Shown here piece after piece: positions 44,520-55,194 of a DNA stretch of 64,000 nt; position 1 is the stretch's first letter, and each line of letters starts with the position of its first letter. The position numbers and the translations under genes were made by a program. Under the pieces are notes generated by a model that ran no database searches, was not told where the DNA came from, and saw only the letters and a program-made list of their open reading frames with translations. Source of the DNA: Corbicula japonica. Taxonomy: Eukaryota > Mollusca > Bivalvia > Venerida > Cyrenidae. The stretch is from contig JAZAYU010000181.1 of the NCBI GenBank assembly GCA_038501625.1, positions 682,001 through 746,000 of the forward strand. The letters run 5' to 3'.

Positions 44520-45802
44520 AAGTATAAGTATTGTGGAAGTATAATTTGTTTTCTTTTTTCGATTTTGGATTCAGTAATTATGCGTTTGCTTGACTGTTAT
44601 TAAAATTTAGTAGGTTTGTGATCGGTTTCGTTATACATGTATTTTCCAAAAAAATATATTGACGATTTTGTGAATTTGGTTTTTTTACTGCCTTGATTAG
44701 ACTTCAGGGTTTAACGGCAGTTTTATTTAATTAATTTATTAAAAAGTGAAAATTATGCATCTTATCATTTTTTTTTTATAGATTTGAAGGGTATACTTAT
44801 ATATCTCATTATGTGCAAATTTTAGTGAGTATACTCTGATACTTTATTGCTTTAACCAAAAGCCAAACGAAAAAGGATTGTTTCCTACCGGTTTTTAATA
44901 GACTTTTATGTGACCCGTCCCTTTACTTATTGCACTGATGAAAAGTAATCGTATGTCAGAAAAAAAAACAGCGTGTATAGAATCACTTCTTTTACATATA
45001 TGCAGTTATGATCTATTTCATCTGATTTTCGTTTTTCATTTAATTGTGTTTGCATGTATATATGCTTTGTTTATTAACTATATAAATGATGTTTTGTACT
45101 CAACCTGATTATAATTACCAAGTTGTTACTTTTATGTTATGTGGCTACTCTTGAAATGCATATTTTAGTTGTTCATTTCCGTGAGCACTTTCTTTAGTGA
45201 GGGTAAAGGGAAATCACAAATGCTGACTTTTCACGAAAGGTATCAACCTCATAGTCTCCCTTTGATAACACGAATATTATTTGTTGATCGAATATCATAT
45301 AATATCACATTTATAATGTCTTACCGCATTAACTGTGAAAGCAGTGAGGTGATGCATACTCGTAAGTTCAATTTAAGAAGTACATCACTACGGGAATTTT
45401 TTAACGATCCGTTGCGGATGATAATTTAGGAATTTGAATTGAATGGTTTTGACTTTTATTTATATTATTCCACATGCTGAGCCTAATGTCCTTTCTAATT
45501 GGAAAAAACGAATATTTAAAATAATTAACATTCGCATATCTTTTTATAAAAGCAACATAGTTGTATTACTACCTCGACCTCGTTTTAACTTTCGTCATTT
45601 GAAATACGAAATTCAGGATTTTCATAACTTACTTGTATTTGTATTGACACCTGTTGAAAAGGCTTCTAAAATTGTAATTAAAGTGTAACGGATACACTAA
45701 TTTTTTTAATTAATCCATTGATTATGAGCTATAATGTTGAATACAATGGTTTTGACTTTTATTTTTACATGTATTTTATTGCACTTGTAAATAATCAACT
45801 TG
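44520..45802. other. Intergenic, no gene seen
   Basis: AT-rich. Two adjacent frames of 86 and 81 codons (45169-45429, 45443-45688, plus) have ordinary residue composition but no motif, splice context or recognisable family; not called. Confidence 0.45.
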
Positions 45803-45882
45803 TAGGTTGAGTGCAAAAACAGTTGTAACTACCTTCTTTATAATATACTGTACATTACAACTGTTTTGCATTCAGCCAACGC
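45803..45882. repeat. Inverted repeat, about 26-bp arms
   Basis: GTAGGTTGAGTGCAAAAACA then GTTGTAA faces TTACAACTGTTTTGCATTCA then GCCAAC around about 20 bp. Probably a small foldback element. Confidence 0.75.
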
Positions 45883-45974
45883 ATCGTTAGCCAATTGCCC
45901 TTAGACTTCAAGCTTGTTTTTATCTGAAAACATATGTGTTTTGGTTTATTATACAAAGTAACACTATAAATTTT

Positions 45975-46215
45975 TCTTGTCTACTTTTTGACTTAATGGG
46001 GAGGCTGTGACTTCTAGATGTGACTATTCCTGGTATACACCTTAAACTTTCTTTGAATCATAATAACTTCGTTAATTGTTTGTTGTGTCGTATTTGAAAT
46101 TTATCATTTAATAAACTCATGTTCTATTTTCTCTTTACTTTTGAGCTGTGTGGAGACTGTGTTTTCTGAGAGTGGATATTCCTGATATGAATGTTTCACT
46201 CTTTTGTACAAACGC
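45975..46215 (-). mobile_element. Two partial family D copies in tandem
   Basis: CTACTTTTTGACTTAATGGG, GAGGCTGTGACTTCTAGATG and a second round GAGCTGTGTGGAGACTGTG, GAGAGTGGATATTCCTGATA correspond to the same part of D on the minus strand. GTTAATTGTTTGTTGTGTCG lies between them. Confidence 0.65.
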
Positions 46216-46685
46216 GTCATCAGTTGGGTAGACGCAGGTTTACAATGAAGGATATTTGTTCCGGTGCGTATACTTCTGTTTAACTAATATCCTGTCGAAA
46301 AACGAACAATGAATGATTTGGCTATGTGTATGCATTTATGACGTGTCATGAATTTTTGATTTTATCAAGTTGAATGACACAACGTTTGGCTTTTTGTTTA
46401 TTTTAACACGCGGAGACGTTTTCTTGATGTCATATTGTTTTGTTATTCGTGTTTTATATTTTGCAAATACTATATTTTATAACGCTTTTTATCGTTACGC
46501 TTTTAAACATTTTGAGTATTTATCTCATCGTATATAAGTTTTTGCTTAAGTTTTCTTCCAGTATGCGAGTTGTACATTACAAAATATATCACATCGTTAT
46601 ATTTCGTACAACCATCGTACAACCTCTCACAATACCATGTCACTCTGCCATAATTACAACAAAATTGTAAAACGTTTTAGGTTGA
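46216..46685. other. Intergenic, no gene seen
   Basis: T-rich; a 76-codon hydrophobic frame reflects composition. Nothing recognised. Confidence 0.45.
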
Positions 46686-46830
46686 ATAATAATAATAATA
46701 ATAATAATAAATTCTTTATTTTAAGATGGTAAACTCTTAAGTTTCATACATAGTCAAATAACAATTATACAAAACTTATTTTCAAGAGGCCATCTAACTA
46801 AACACACGCACACACAACAATAATACAATA
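46686..46830 (-). mobile_element. LINE 3'-tail-like sequence with (AAT)n
   Basis: An AAT microsatellite of about 25 bp (46686-46711) is followed by AAATTCTTTATTTTAAGATG and GTAAACTCTTAAG. Read on the minus strand this is a 3' end with an (ATT)n tail, as seen in several non-LTR retrotransposons. It could be the tail of the LINE whose coding fragment lies at 47757-48215, but the link is broken by 47052-47345. Confidence 0.5.
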
Positions 46831-47051
46831 ATATCAATAATAATTAATAATAATTAAATAAAAAAAACAACAACAAATTACACCAAATCACGCTGTATCC
46901 CTCCGTGGTCCATTCGAATGAAGTCCGTTTTAATAATATGCTATTTTTCCTAATCATCTGTGGGCATCTTAACTGTTAGAAATCGGCCTGTGCGTGGCTT
47001 GTTTGCAGAAATAACATATCAGGAAAATAAATGAAAGCAATTTCATGCCTA

Positions 47052-47345
47052 CACAGGAAAATGTGCACCATGTGTTTAACACGTGTTTAACATGTGTATA
47101 ACATGTGGTATTGTAAACATGTGTTTACAAACATGTGTTTAACACATGTTTTCAAACATGCAGTTAGAAACATACACGTGTTTAACACATGTTTAGTATA
47201 CATGTGTATTACACGTGTTGCACACATGTTTAACACATATTTACAAACACACGGTTGATAAAAACATGTGTTTAACACATGTTTATTGGCCATGTGTATA
47301 ACATGTGTGGCACAAATGTGTATAACATGTATATTTAATATGATA
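47052..47345. repeat. Palindromic-word array (CATGTG/CACGTG/AACACATG)
   Basis: Starts CACAGGAAAATGTGCACCAT and continues as clustered AACATGTGTTTAACACATGT-type palindromes with CACGTG and CATGTG cores. The family recurs in the opposite orientation at 54605-54800, where the terminal block reads ATGGTGCACATTTTCCTGTG. Frames through it, rich in Cys, His and Val, are artefacts of the repeats. Confidence 0.85.
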
Positions 47346-47756
47346 AGGTAAGACACATATTCGGTAGAAAAAGAAGTTATATAAATACTATTTATTCTTT
47401 CACATATATGAATCGCTGATTTTTTTAATATAAAAAAATGACATTCTGTAAAAAAATTCGCTTATAAATTCCAGTATTATATAAATTTGCACTAGTGTAT
47501 ATGTAAATGGGAAGTATATCACTATGTGTTTCGCATATGAAAGTAGACTCATTTTAATGCATGTTGACAAAATCATTTGTATAAACAATACAGTTTTAAA
47601 GCTTATTTTACTTAATTTTCCGATGGTGTCCGTTTTTCCAGTTTAACACAAATGAAGATTTTTGCAAGCGAATGCGGTATCACTCACTATAAGCAACATT
47701 TCGGAAACAGGTCGAGGGGATAAGTTTACCCACAAAATCTTCTCAATCGAAGTTGG
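47346..47756. other. Spacer, no gene seen
   Basis: AT-rich; nothing recognised. It may include eroded LINE 3' sequence. Confidence 0.4.
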
Positions 47757-48215
47757 CTAATGAGAAAAAAGTTGTTTGAGCTTCAACGAATTAAATGCTC
47801 GTAATACCTCATCATTAGTAAAGTCACAATCTAATTGGTCAATTTTGATAATATTTTCATGTCCATATAATTGATCTTCAACAAAATCATTTTTAAAAAG
47901 ATCACCTGAAAAAAGATTTTTGAAATGTTCATAAAATTCATTATGTAATACTTTCGATTTACTTTTTATTTTCCTTAACTTCCTTATTTCACTCCAAAAC
48001 TGTTTATGACTAAATTTAGATAACATTTTCATTTTATTTTTCTGTAGCAAGTTAAATTTTGCACGAGCCCTTCGTTTAGCCAATCTGAATTAGCGGCGAT
48101 CCGTGATGAGCACTTCCGCAATTGTCGGCGATCTGTTTTTACGATATATTTTATTTGCATATTTTAAATTTCGTCTCGCGATTACGCATTCATTGTTGTA
48201 CCAGGAGCTTTTATA
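47757..48215 (-). pseudogene. LINE ORF2 fragment (between endonuclease and RT)
   Basis: The minus-strand frame reads SSWYNNECVIARRNLKYA near 48205-48150. One in-frame TAA follows at about 48092, and the frame then continues through KQFWSEIRKLRKIKSKSK, FYEHFKNLFSGD and LDCDFTNDEVLRAFNSLK before ending at 47757. The W-Y-N-x-E-C, FYxHFxxLF and TxxEVxxAxxSLK pattern is typical of the linker and early reverse-transcriptase region of CR1/L2/Jockey-like ORF2 proteins. The catalytic RT motifs are absent, so it is a decayed fragment. Confidence 0.75.
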
Positions 48216-48456
48216 TTTCGCTTAATCATATATTCTCTTTATTTCCACAAGGTAATTAGCATGGCATACAAGTATAGGAGAAGAAAATCAAGCAATTATA
48301 TTACAAATGATGGTGATACATAAAATAAAATGAAATGGTGAAATTGAGTTATACATTACATAAATACAAGACAACAAAATGACACAGAACGCAGGATCGC
48401 CGTGCGATTTCCATGTCAGCTTACGGAGGCAGTACTACTCACGTACGGGCTTCTTA

Positions 48457-48692
48457 GGCCAGTATTCCATAGTTCCGTGATGCGTGATCCGTGTCCACTT
48501 CCGCGTCTGTGTCCGCGATTTTTCACTCACCAAAGATATCGTTGGGTATATTCCATACCTTCGTGTCCGCGACGTGTAACGGACACGGAGGTAAGGAATG
48601 TACCCATCAATATTTTTGGTGAGTGAAAAACCGCGGACACGGACGCGGACACGGGTACGGATCAACCATCACGGAACTATGAAATACCGGCC
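48457..48692. mobile_element. PIF/Harbinger-like MITE with TTA duplication
   Basis: The inverted arms GGCCAGTATTCCATAGTTCC ... TTTTTCACTCACCAAA and TTTGGTGAGTGAAAAA ... AACTATGAAATACCGGCC are each about 80 bp. Both flanks are TTA (48454-48456 and 48693-48695), the 3-bp target typical of PIF/Harbinger elements, and the GGCC start fits. It is GC-rich inside (GTCCGCG words), 236 bp and non-coding. Frames of about 75 codons across it are not genes. Confidence 0.8.
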
Positions 48693-48699
48693 TTACTCG

Positions 48700-49264
48700 C
48701 TCGCCCGTTGTAGCCTAAGTGCGTGCAAGTGCGGTGAACGTGAGTTTATTTCGGTCGCTGTTTGGTGAAATATATATAAGGACGACCTATCGATACTCGA
48801 TATATATTTTATATACCGCAGAGGTCAGTGCACACACCGTGCGTTGTAAGTGCAGAGCACGTACTTGCTCTGTAAGGTCTGCCTGAGTTCTCTGCGCGTT
48901 TTGGACGGCTAAACTGAGGAAGCACGGACCACGCACGGACCACGTAAAGCCTCGCAGAGGTAGTGCGTTATACGCTCGTGGACGTGAAGGGCACGCACGT
49001 CACCCATACAGGTGGTGAATCCGTAGCCCGCACGCAGCTCGATTGCAAAGAAAGTTTTGCATGCACTAAAAATGCTACGGCGTCTCTGCGTGCTCCCAAA
49101 ACCGTACGGAGGCTGTACTCACCACGTACGGATCCCCGAATTTGGCCCACGTTTTTGCACTTAGACAGCACACACTTGCACGTACGGCGCGTTGTGACCG
49201 GGGCTTAAGTGAAGCTAATCCGCCTGGAACGGTTGCACGCGATTTTTAGACGATGATGACGTCA
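48700..49264 (+). promoter_or_regulatory. GC- and CpG-rich stretch, candidate promoter
   Basis: A distinctly GC-rich block in AT-rich surroundings, with many CpG words (CACGTACG, GCACGGACCACG) and a consensus CRE TGACGTCA at 49257-49264. It ends 65 bp before the first good donor of the exon chain at 49265-52990. It could instead be another repetitive element: ACGGAGGC...CACGTACGG recurs at 48423-48448 and 49109-49130. Confidence 0.4.
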
Positions 49265-50929
49265 GAGCTGTCAACACAACGCTACCGGGCATAACAAAAA
49301 TATGTGTCGTTTACAGCTAAATTTACAAGGTTAGTATAAGAATATATGGTTTTCTTTCAAGACAAATAATATTTAACCTAGACAGCCTGAACTCAGGGCT
49401 TACTGGATTAGAGCATAAAAAATATTTCACAAATTTTCAGTTTTCGCGATGTTAACAAAGTCCTCAATGGTTTCATCAGCAACTTTAAATTTTTGCGTGA
49501 ATTTTAAAGATCAAGGAGGTTGGAAAAAGCGAGCGGAGAAAGAAAAAGCTACCTTAGCTGCTTTTTTTATCTAATATGTGCGACAACTCAACGCGAGGGT
49601 TCCGGATCTCGGTCTATTCCGGATCAAACGCAGTTTCTTGAATTTTATTGAAACATTGAATAAAATTGAATTTAACGTATAAATGTTGTCCAACATAAAT
49701 GGCTTTATTCAAAATAATTAATTTTATATTTAATATATATAAGCAGTATGGACTATAAATAATAACAACTTATAGTTCGTACAAACATAGCTTCATTAGC
49801 AAGTGAAATGGCTTTCATTTTCACTAGATCCACAAAGTTTGTGCATATCTGATAAAGATTATGGTAGAAAAACACTTTGATTTAAAATTTAAAAGACTAT
49901 TTTTTTCTATTGTAATAGGATCTGATGCAAATTAAACTGATTTGTAATGGCAACAATGCTGACCAAAAGGAAAGATTTTGGTATCTGCTGCTGTTTACCA
50001 AGATACTCGGTTAGTATACACATTAACTTTGAAATAATATAACATATATTTTTTCTTTTTCATGTTTAGGTTTAGAAATTGTGTCTTAAAATTGTTAAAT
50101 AAATAATATTTTAATTTTCCATTTTATTCTCTGTTTCTTTGATAATTCAAATGTCTTTTAACATATAGACAAGTGAATATTGTTTCCATCTGATACTAAA
50201 ATGAAGGATGTTTATGAAAGAAATAGCATCTAACTTTAAGCTGATGTAAGAGTGTTCTAATGTATACATTAAACATGAGCCATGAGTCTCTGTGACAAAT
50301 CATCTTTCCATTTAAAATCAATAAGTTTTTTAATGAAAGTTCAGGTAAGTGGGACTTGGCAACAGACAATTTAAAGAATGTAAAAGGGTCATTTTGTCAC
50401 AGACTGGTTCAAATACAGTCAGTTATTCAGTAACGACATTCAATCAGTTCATTAAGTTCCCGCACATTTGAGTTATAAATAAAAAATGTGTTAAGAAATG
50501 GTGTTCTTGCAGCATTTCTCTTATTTGGAGTGATGTTGCTAGAACACACAATGATTTCTAGACCAATTTTCGTTTTTTAAATCAAGATTTTCAATATGTT
50601 CCGGAACTCATACTGATTGAATGCAGAAAATGATTAATTGTCTGTACAATTAAAAAAATACTTATTATGCTAATAATTTACATTTAGGTGTACAATGTCA
50701 AATGTACATGAAGACATTCCCTAACACAGAAGATATTTAGAGAGACCTCCCTTACTTCTAGTGAGTATCTAAAGATACATTTGTTTGTTTGTTTTGGTGA
50801 TGCAAAACTTGCAATGTATACCAGAGTCCCTTTTCTCTTGCTATACATAAGATAATGTTAAAGTTACTGTTAGTATATAAATATTAATTAATAAACTAGA
50901 TCAACAAAATCCAATAGTACATGTAAATA

Positions 50930-51080
50930 CAATCCAATTAATGCCAAATAATGTTAAGCATTACAGCATTTTGATATAGGTAATGCATTAAATTAGCATT
51001 AAAATAATGCTTAATCTGTTGCATTAATCATTACCTTGCATTACTGACAAAAAGTAATGCATTATTAATGCATTAGCATT
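50930..51080. repeat. AATGCATTA-rich low-complexity tract
   Basis: Repeated AATGCATTA, GCATTAAAATAATGC and TAATGCATTATTAATGCATT words within intron 3 of the candidate transcript, comparable with the TAATTA-rich tract at 911-1077. Confidence 0.6.
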
Positions 51081-51507
51081 AAAATTTAATTTGCCCCATG
51101 TCTGTACCAGACTGTTTTTACACTGGGAACACTAGAACCAATGAGTTTCCTTATTATTCAGATTAAAACTTGCTGTTTAGGACACTTGATTAAAAATAAT
51201 TTGAAAATAATTTAAAAAATAATGAATGGTGTTACTGAGGCATCTAGAGCTATGAACTCTAGGGGCAAATTATTTCTTGAATATTGAAATCCAATTTATT
51301 TTCTTTCTAAAGAAATAAAAGTATTAAAGTCCAAATTAACATTTAAAATAATGTTGCTGTTTTGTAATTGATTCATATTAATTGAAAAGGTATGACAATA
51401 TTAGAGATATTACTTAAAATCTGGTCAATACCAGAAAGAGCAAAACAAAATGATATGTATATGAAACTAGCCAACTAGTTTCCATTTTTCTTTCAACCAA
51501 GATACAG

Positions 51508-51843
51508 TACAGTTAAACCTGCCTTAGGTTTTAGGTTTAAACATATTTTATTGCATATACAATCAATTACAAACAGCAAAAGTACGATTACAAAAACAAA
51601 ACAATTAGTAAATGGGTCAGACAACAAGTTCTTACAACATTAATGACAGCCCTCCCTGAATAATAATTAAACCTGCCTTAGCAGCCATCCGGGAATAGCA
51701 ACCACCAGTCTTAAAGAGCCAGTTTGAATATATCCAAAACTGACATTTTGTTCTCGTTTTAACCTGTCTTTAACAACCACCTGTGTAGAGCAGCCACTTT
51801 TTGTCACTTCCTTTTGTGGCTGCTAAAAACAAGTTTGACTGTA
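51508..51843. mobile_element. TACAGTCAAA MITE, interrupted
   Basis: The second copy of the element at 9424-9604: TACAGTTAAACCTGCCTTAG at the left, AGCAGCCACTTTTTGTCACT inside and GTTTGACTGTA at the right. It is split by a 139-bp LINE-type insertion at 51528-51666. Confidence 0.85.
51528..51666 (-). mobile_element. 5'-truncated LINE 3' end with 15-bp duplication
   Basis: The insert is flanked by exact copies of TTAAACCTGCCTTAG (51513-51527 and 51667-51681). Read on the minus strand it ends …TGCAATAAAATATGTTTAAA, with the AATAAA and 3' end typical of a non-LTR retrotransposon. The 15-bp duplication fits target-primed reverse transcription. Confidence 0.8.
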
Positions 51844-52275
51844 TTATTCTATAACGTTCTGGAGTCATTTAAAACTTTTATTTGTAGCTTACATTTTAGG
51901 TAGTACAGTTGATGCTCTAAAAAAGGTAGAGTAGGATGATGTTACCAGCCAAATAAAAATCAACTGTAATATAATGGCAAAAATTGTGATTGAAGTGAAA
52001 TATACTTATTTTTTGCAGTGCTCGTACACTAACAGTTTGTTGACACATGTATGATTACTGGATGGGAGTTGGAAAAGTTGTGGCAGGAAAGATGAAAAGA
52101 AAGATCACTTTAGGTAAATAACAAACACTTTAGACAAGTAATGACTTTCAAGAACATAACGGAGGCCAGGTATTAGAAAGACTATTTATATCATCAAGTA
52201 TCACATTGGAAAAATAGCCTTTGATATAGAATGGCCGACTCCTTTTACCCTCTTTTATACACCTTTTATTGCATG

Positions 52276-52335
52276 GCGAACAGTTTAGATCCAGATCAGG
52301 CAGCACATCTGTGCTGTCTGATCAGAGTTTACATT
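52276..52335. repeat. Short hairpin (GATCC..GATCAG family)
   Basis: CCAGATCAGGCAGCACATCT then GTGCTGTCTGATCAGAG is self-complementary. Related words (GTGTAGATCC, GATCTGG) occur at 52381-52410, 53945-54106 and 2058-2112, indicating a small dispersed inverted-repeat family. Confidence 0.6.
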
Positions 52336-52966
52336 GTTTTCTTTTAGATTCATTAGGTTATTTCTGATTAAGAAGCGAAAAGTGTAGATCCAGGTCCACA
52401 TTGGTCATCCATGTAACAAAAAGGATGTCCATGGAGTAAAGGTTAATATCCTGAAAGACCATTGGTTGAAGTGCAGGTAGATTGTACTGAATTGAAGTCA
52501 GATTTGTTTTTAGTTTTCTTTTCCTGGAATCCATTACAAACTATATATTAATGGTTAGACCATTACTTTTTCAGGTTTTTTTATCATTCTAATATTTATT
52601 ATAATATGTATTGTTGCTTTTTTAAATTTTCATTTATGTGAAAACAATCTTTAATATTATTTTTATTATAGGATGAAGTGAAAAGAAGATCAAGCTCCAG
52701 TCATCCTCTATTGGTTATCTACATCACTCTTCAGTTGTCAAGCAGCACTGTCTTAAATAATCATAGGAACATTGGGTTCAAAAATGATGTGGCTAAACCT
52801 GAACTTTGACAGTCATTTTGTTATGCTTGTTACTAACCTGCAAAAAGCATATATACACATAAATGGTGCTTTGCACAATCCAATGACAGTTGACCTTAGC
52901 ATTGTTTTATATTACTTTTATCACATTACTATTCTGTGTGTTTGAATACATATTAGACGTTCTGTA

Positions 52967-52972
52967 AATAAA
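52967..52972 (+). terminator. Polyadenylation signal
   Basis: AATAAA 290 bp into the last exon-like segment of the candidate transcript, with GTTTGCAATTGTAAGTTCT downstream. The TTAA-flanked element at 53006 begins about 35 bp later, so transcription should end before or within it. Confidence 0.45.
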
Positions 52973-53005
52973 AGTTAAACAGTTTGCAATTGTAAGTTCT
53001 CTTAA

Positions 53006-53864
53006 AGGCAGTCGCTACAGTTTTTTTCAACGAGTATTAAACTACTGTACCACCGTCTAAATGCAATGTATAAAACACAGTTCACGATCCAATCTGGGTT
53101 TTATCAATGTATAAAACACAGTTCACGGTCCAAGACATGACTTATTCGGACATAGCTCGTTTCGGATACGTATGTGGATTATTGGTTAAATTTTGGCATA
53201 GGTTTTTAATTCGCGCACTGGTCCGAGCGCGAAATACGAAAATTAATCCATCGCTAAATAAAATGATACCACAGTAAAAATTAACGATGTACACTATATA
53301 CATTTAAGTCTTTTTGTTTATACATTATTACCCCCCCCCCCTTTTTTTTGAAATTGCCATTTCGAACAAATTAACATGGTAACCTAAATTTTTCTTGTTA
53401 TTTTATGTTTGTTATACATTGGTGAATATATTGGTAGTGTATGGTGAAATTCTGTTAATATGTTAAATTTAAGTAATCTTAAAAACATCCCTTGGAATGA
53501 AAAGATTTGACGATAAATTCTTTGTAGTAAAATAGGTAATACTTAATTTTTTATATGTGTTTCATTATTTGTATTGCAAAACTTAGCAGTTTATTTGTAA
53601 TTTAGAATGTTTTTAACTGAAAAAAAGACTTATTTATGATATTCTTGTGATACATGCTATGATTTTATGTCGACAAAGAAGTCTATGAAAATCGTAAACA
53701 TTGTTCAAAATGTGACATCTTCGGTATCTAATGAAAAATAATTAACCCCGGTAAGGTCCCATTTTTATTTGGTTTTTCATTGTATAACATCATGTTCTTG
53801 ACATAGACAAAGTTTGAAAAAAATCTATTTTGGGAAAATTTTGATGAAACTGTAGCGACTGCCT
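53006..53864. mobile_element. Inverted-repeat element flanked by TTAA
   Basis: AGGCAGTCGCTACAG (53006-53020) is the exact inverse of CTGTAGCGACTGCCT (53850-53864), and each end is directly flanked by TTAA (53002-53005 and 53865-53868). TTAA target duplications are the hallmark of piggyBac-type insertion. The 859-bp interior has no transposase frame but contains a 32-bp near-duplicate (ATGTATAAAACACAGTTCAC twice, about 53066-53130) and a C-run then T-run at 53332-53350. Confidence 0.85.
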
Positions 53865-53944
53865 TTAAATCTGAACACAGAATTAAATTGATCATTATTA
53901 TTGGTGCAAACGTAGCCAAGACATTTTAAAATAAATATCACATG

Positions 53945-54106
53945 TGAAGAGTGGATCCAGATCAGCTGGCATATTTGTGCCATGTGATAAGGATATGCAC
54001 TATTCAGATCTTAGTACCAATTAATCTAATGTACAATAAGCAAACAGTGTAGATCCTGATCAGAAGGCATGAATGTTTCAGCTGATCTGGTTCTACGCTG
54101 TTCACA
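53945..54106. repeat. Inverted-repeat element (GATCC..GATCAG family)
   Basis: GAGTGGATCCAGATCAGCTG at the left and CAGCTGATCTGGTTCTACGC at the right are inverted. An internal AACAGTGTAGATCCTGATCA block is shared with 52276-52410. Confidence 0.65.
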
Positions 54107-54604
54107 TAATTATGTAAGAAAACCTATACATGAGGAGTAAAAAGTTTAAATGTGAAAATGTTTATTTAAAACACTTTGATAAGGGTGACTTAACTTTGTG
54201 ATAAAATGGTGATGATTTAACTAAGTGATAATGGTTATTTATAACAAGAAACTGTAATTTATATGTTATTCTGTAAATGCAACTGTACAATTACTTTCAT
54301 AAGGCTGGTTCAACTGTATTTATATTAAACAATAGAAAAGCCATATATAATCATGTACAAATATGTGAGGAATGTACTAATACCTGTATATTTGTATAAC
54401 AATGCTGAATAAATGTTTTAAACTTACACTACTTGTTTATGGTCATTTAGATACAGATGTTCTGTCAATGAACATGTGTCAAAACCAGTATAAAGCCATC
54501 GATTACCAACCTGACCAAATATTTTTCCCATCAATCAGCTAACTGTGCAAAGAACAAGGAGAAAAAGAGTAATTTCCAATATATATTACCCGAGAATGTG
54601 CATA
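54107..54604. other. Intergenic, no gene seen
   Basis: AT-rich; AATAAATGTTTTAAA near 54409 could be a further polyadenylation signal, but nothing ties it to an exon. Confidence 0.45.
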
Positions 54605-54800
54605 TTTATCGGCGCATATAACAAACATGTGTTTACGTAAACACGTGTAAAACACATGTTTAACACGTGTTTAACACATGGCTTCAAACACATGTTAAAC
54701 ACTAGGTGCTCGTTTTTTGTGTAAAACACGTGTTTGTGACCATGTGTTAAACACGTGTTAAACATGTGTTAAACACATGGTGCACATTTTCCTGTGTAAG
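54605..54800. repeat. Palindromic-word array, opposite orientation
   Basis: ACATGTGTTTACGTAAACAC, ACACATGTTTAACACGTGTT and related words, ending in ATGGTGCACATTTTCCTGTG, the inverse of the start of the 47052 copy. The GTGC..TTTTCCTGTG block is therefore a true element end. Confidence 0.85.
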
Positions 54801-54874
54801 AATTGTTATTTTTAATAATTGTTTTATCTAATAGTTTCTTTATTTATAGTTAATTATTATTTTAATATAATATA

Positions 54875-55045
54875 GTTACCATTCGGGTTCTCATTTTCGT
54901 TAATTGTTTGTGATATCTATTTGAAAGTTATCATTTTAAAACCCATGCTTTCTTTTCCTTACAACTTTCAGGCTATTTTGGGAAGCTGTCTCTTCGGCAT
55001 GTGGACATTTCTGATATGCGTATTTCATTTTTTTCAAATGTTAGT
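54875..55045 (-). mobile_element. Family D fragment
   Basis: GGGTTCTCATTTTCGTTAAT, CCATGCTTTCTTTTCCTTAC and TTTTGGGAAGCTGTCTCTTC, then GATATGCGTATTTCATTTTT: the start half of D on the minus strand. Confidence 0.7.
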
Positions 55046-55194
55046 ATTTGTGCTCAAAGTATTTCAGTATAACCTTTTTCGTTTTATGCGTTTACTCACC
55101 TGATATTCGCTTTTAAATATGTTTTCTAATCGGACAAAAATCAAAATGTGACTTAAAGAAAGTAATTTAGATATTTAAGCATGATGAACTAGCT

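Larger units (their letters stand above)
49265..52990 (+). ncRNA. Candidate five-exon transcript (lncRNA or small ORF)
   Basis: Exon-like segments are exon 1 ending at 49329 (donor ACAAG|GTTAGT) and exon 2 at 49919-50009 (acceptor GTAATAG, donor CTCG|GTTAGT). Exon 3 is 50688-50760 (acceptor CATTTAG, donor TTCTA|GTGAGT). Exon 4 is 52019-52113 (acceptor TTTTTTGCAG, donor TTTAG|GTAAAT). Exon 5 starts at 52672 (acceptor TTTATTATAG) and has AATAAA at 52967. Joining exons 2 and 3 gives a frame of 45 codons from ATG 49924: MQIKLICNGN… then …FTKIL-GVQ… to TAG. It stops two junctions before the end, which in a coding mRNA would invite nonsense-mediated decay. Exon 4 alone has a 24-codon frame running into exon 5. 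No known domain. The 5' end is unknown. Introns carry MITE and LINE inserts, which leave the exons intact. Confidence 0.4.

Noticed and set aside
45169..45688. Two adjacent plus-strand frames (86 and 81 codons) as exons of one gene
   Set aside because: No splice sites at compatible positions and no recognisable motif; the stretch is AT-rich with similar chance frames nearby.
47087..47356. Cysteine- and histidine-rich 89-codon frame, resembling a small secreted peptide
   Set aside because: It is read entirely from the palindromic CATGTG-type array; the peptide repetition follows the DNA words.
48402..49208. Overlapping frames of 67-81 codons in the GC-rich region
   Set aside because: Open frames are expected in GC-rich DNA with few stops. 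One group crosses the Harbinger-like MITE, and the other is open on both strands.
53332..53350. C-run followed by T-run as a functional site
   Set aside because: A homopolymer inside the TTAA-flanked element, with no other support; possibly sequencing-sensitive.
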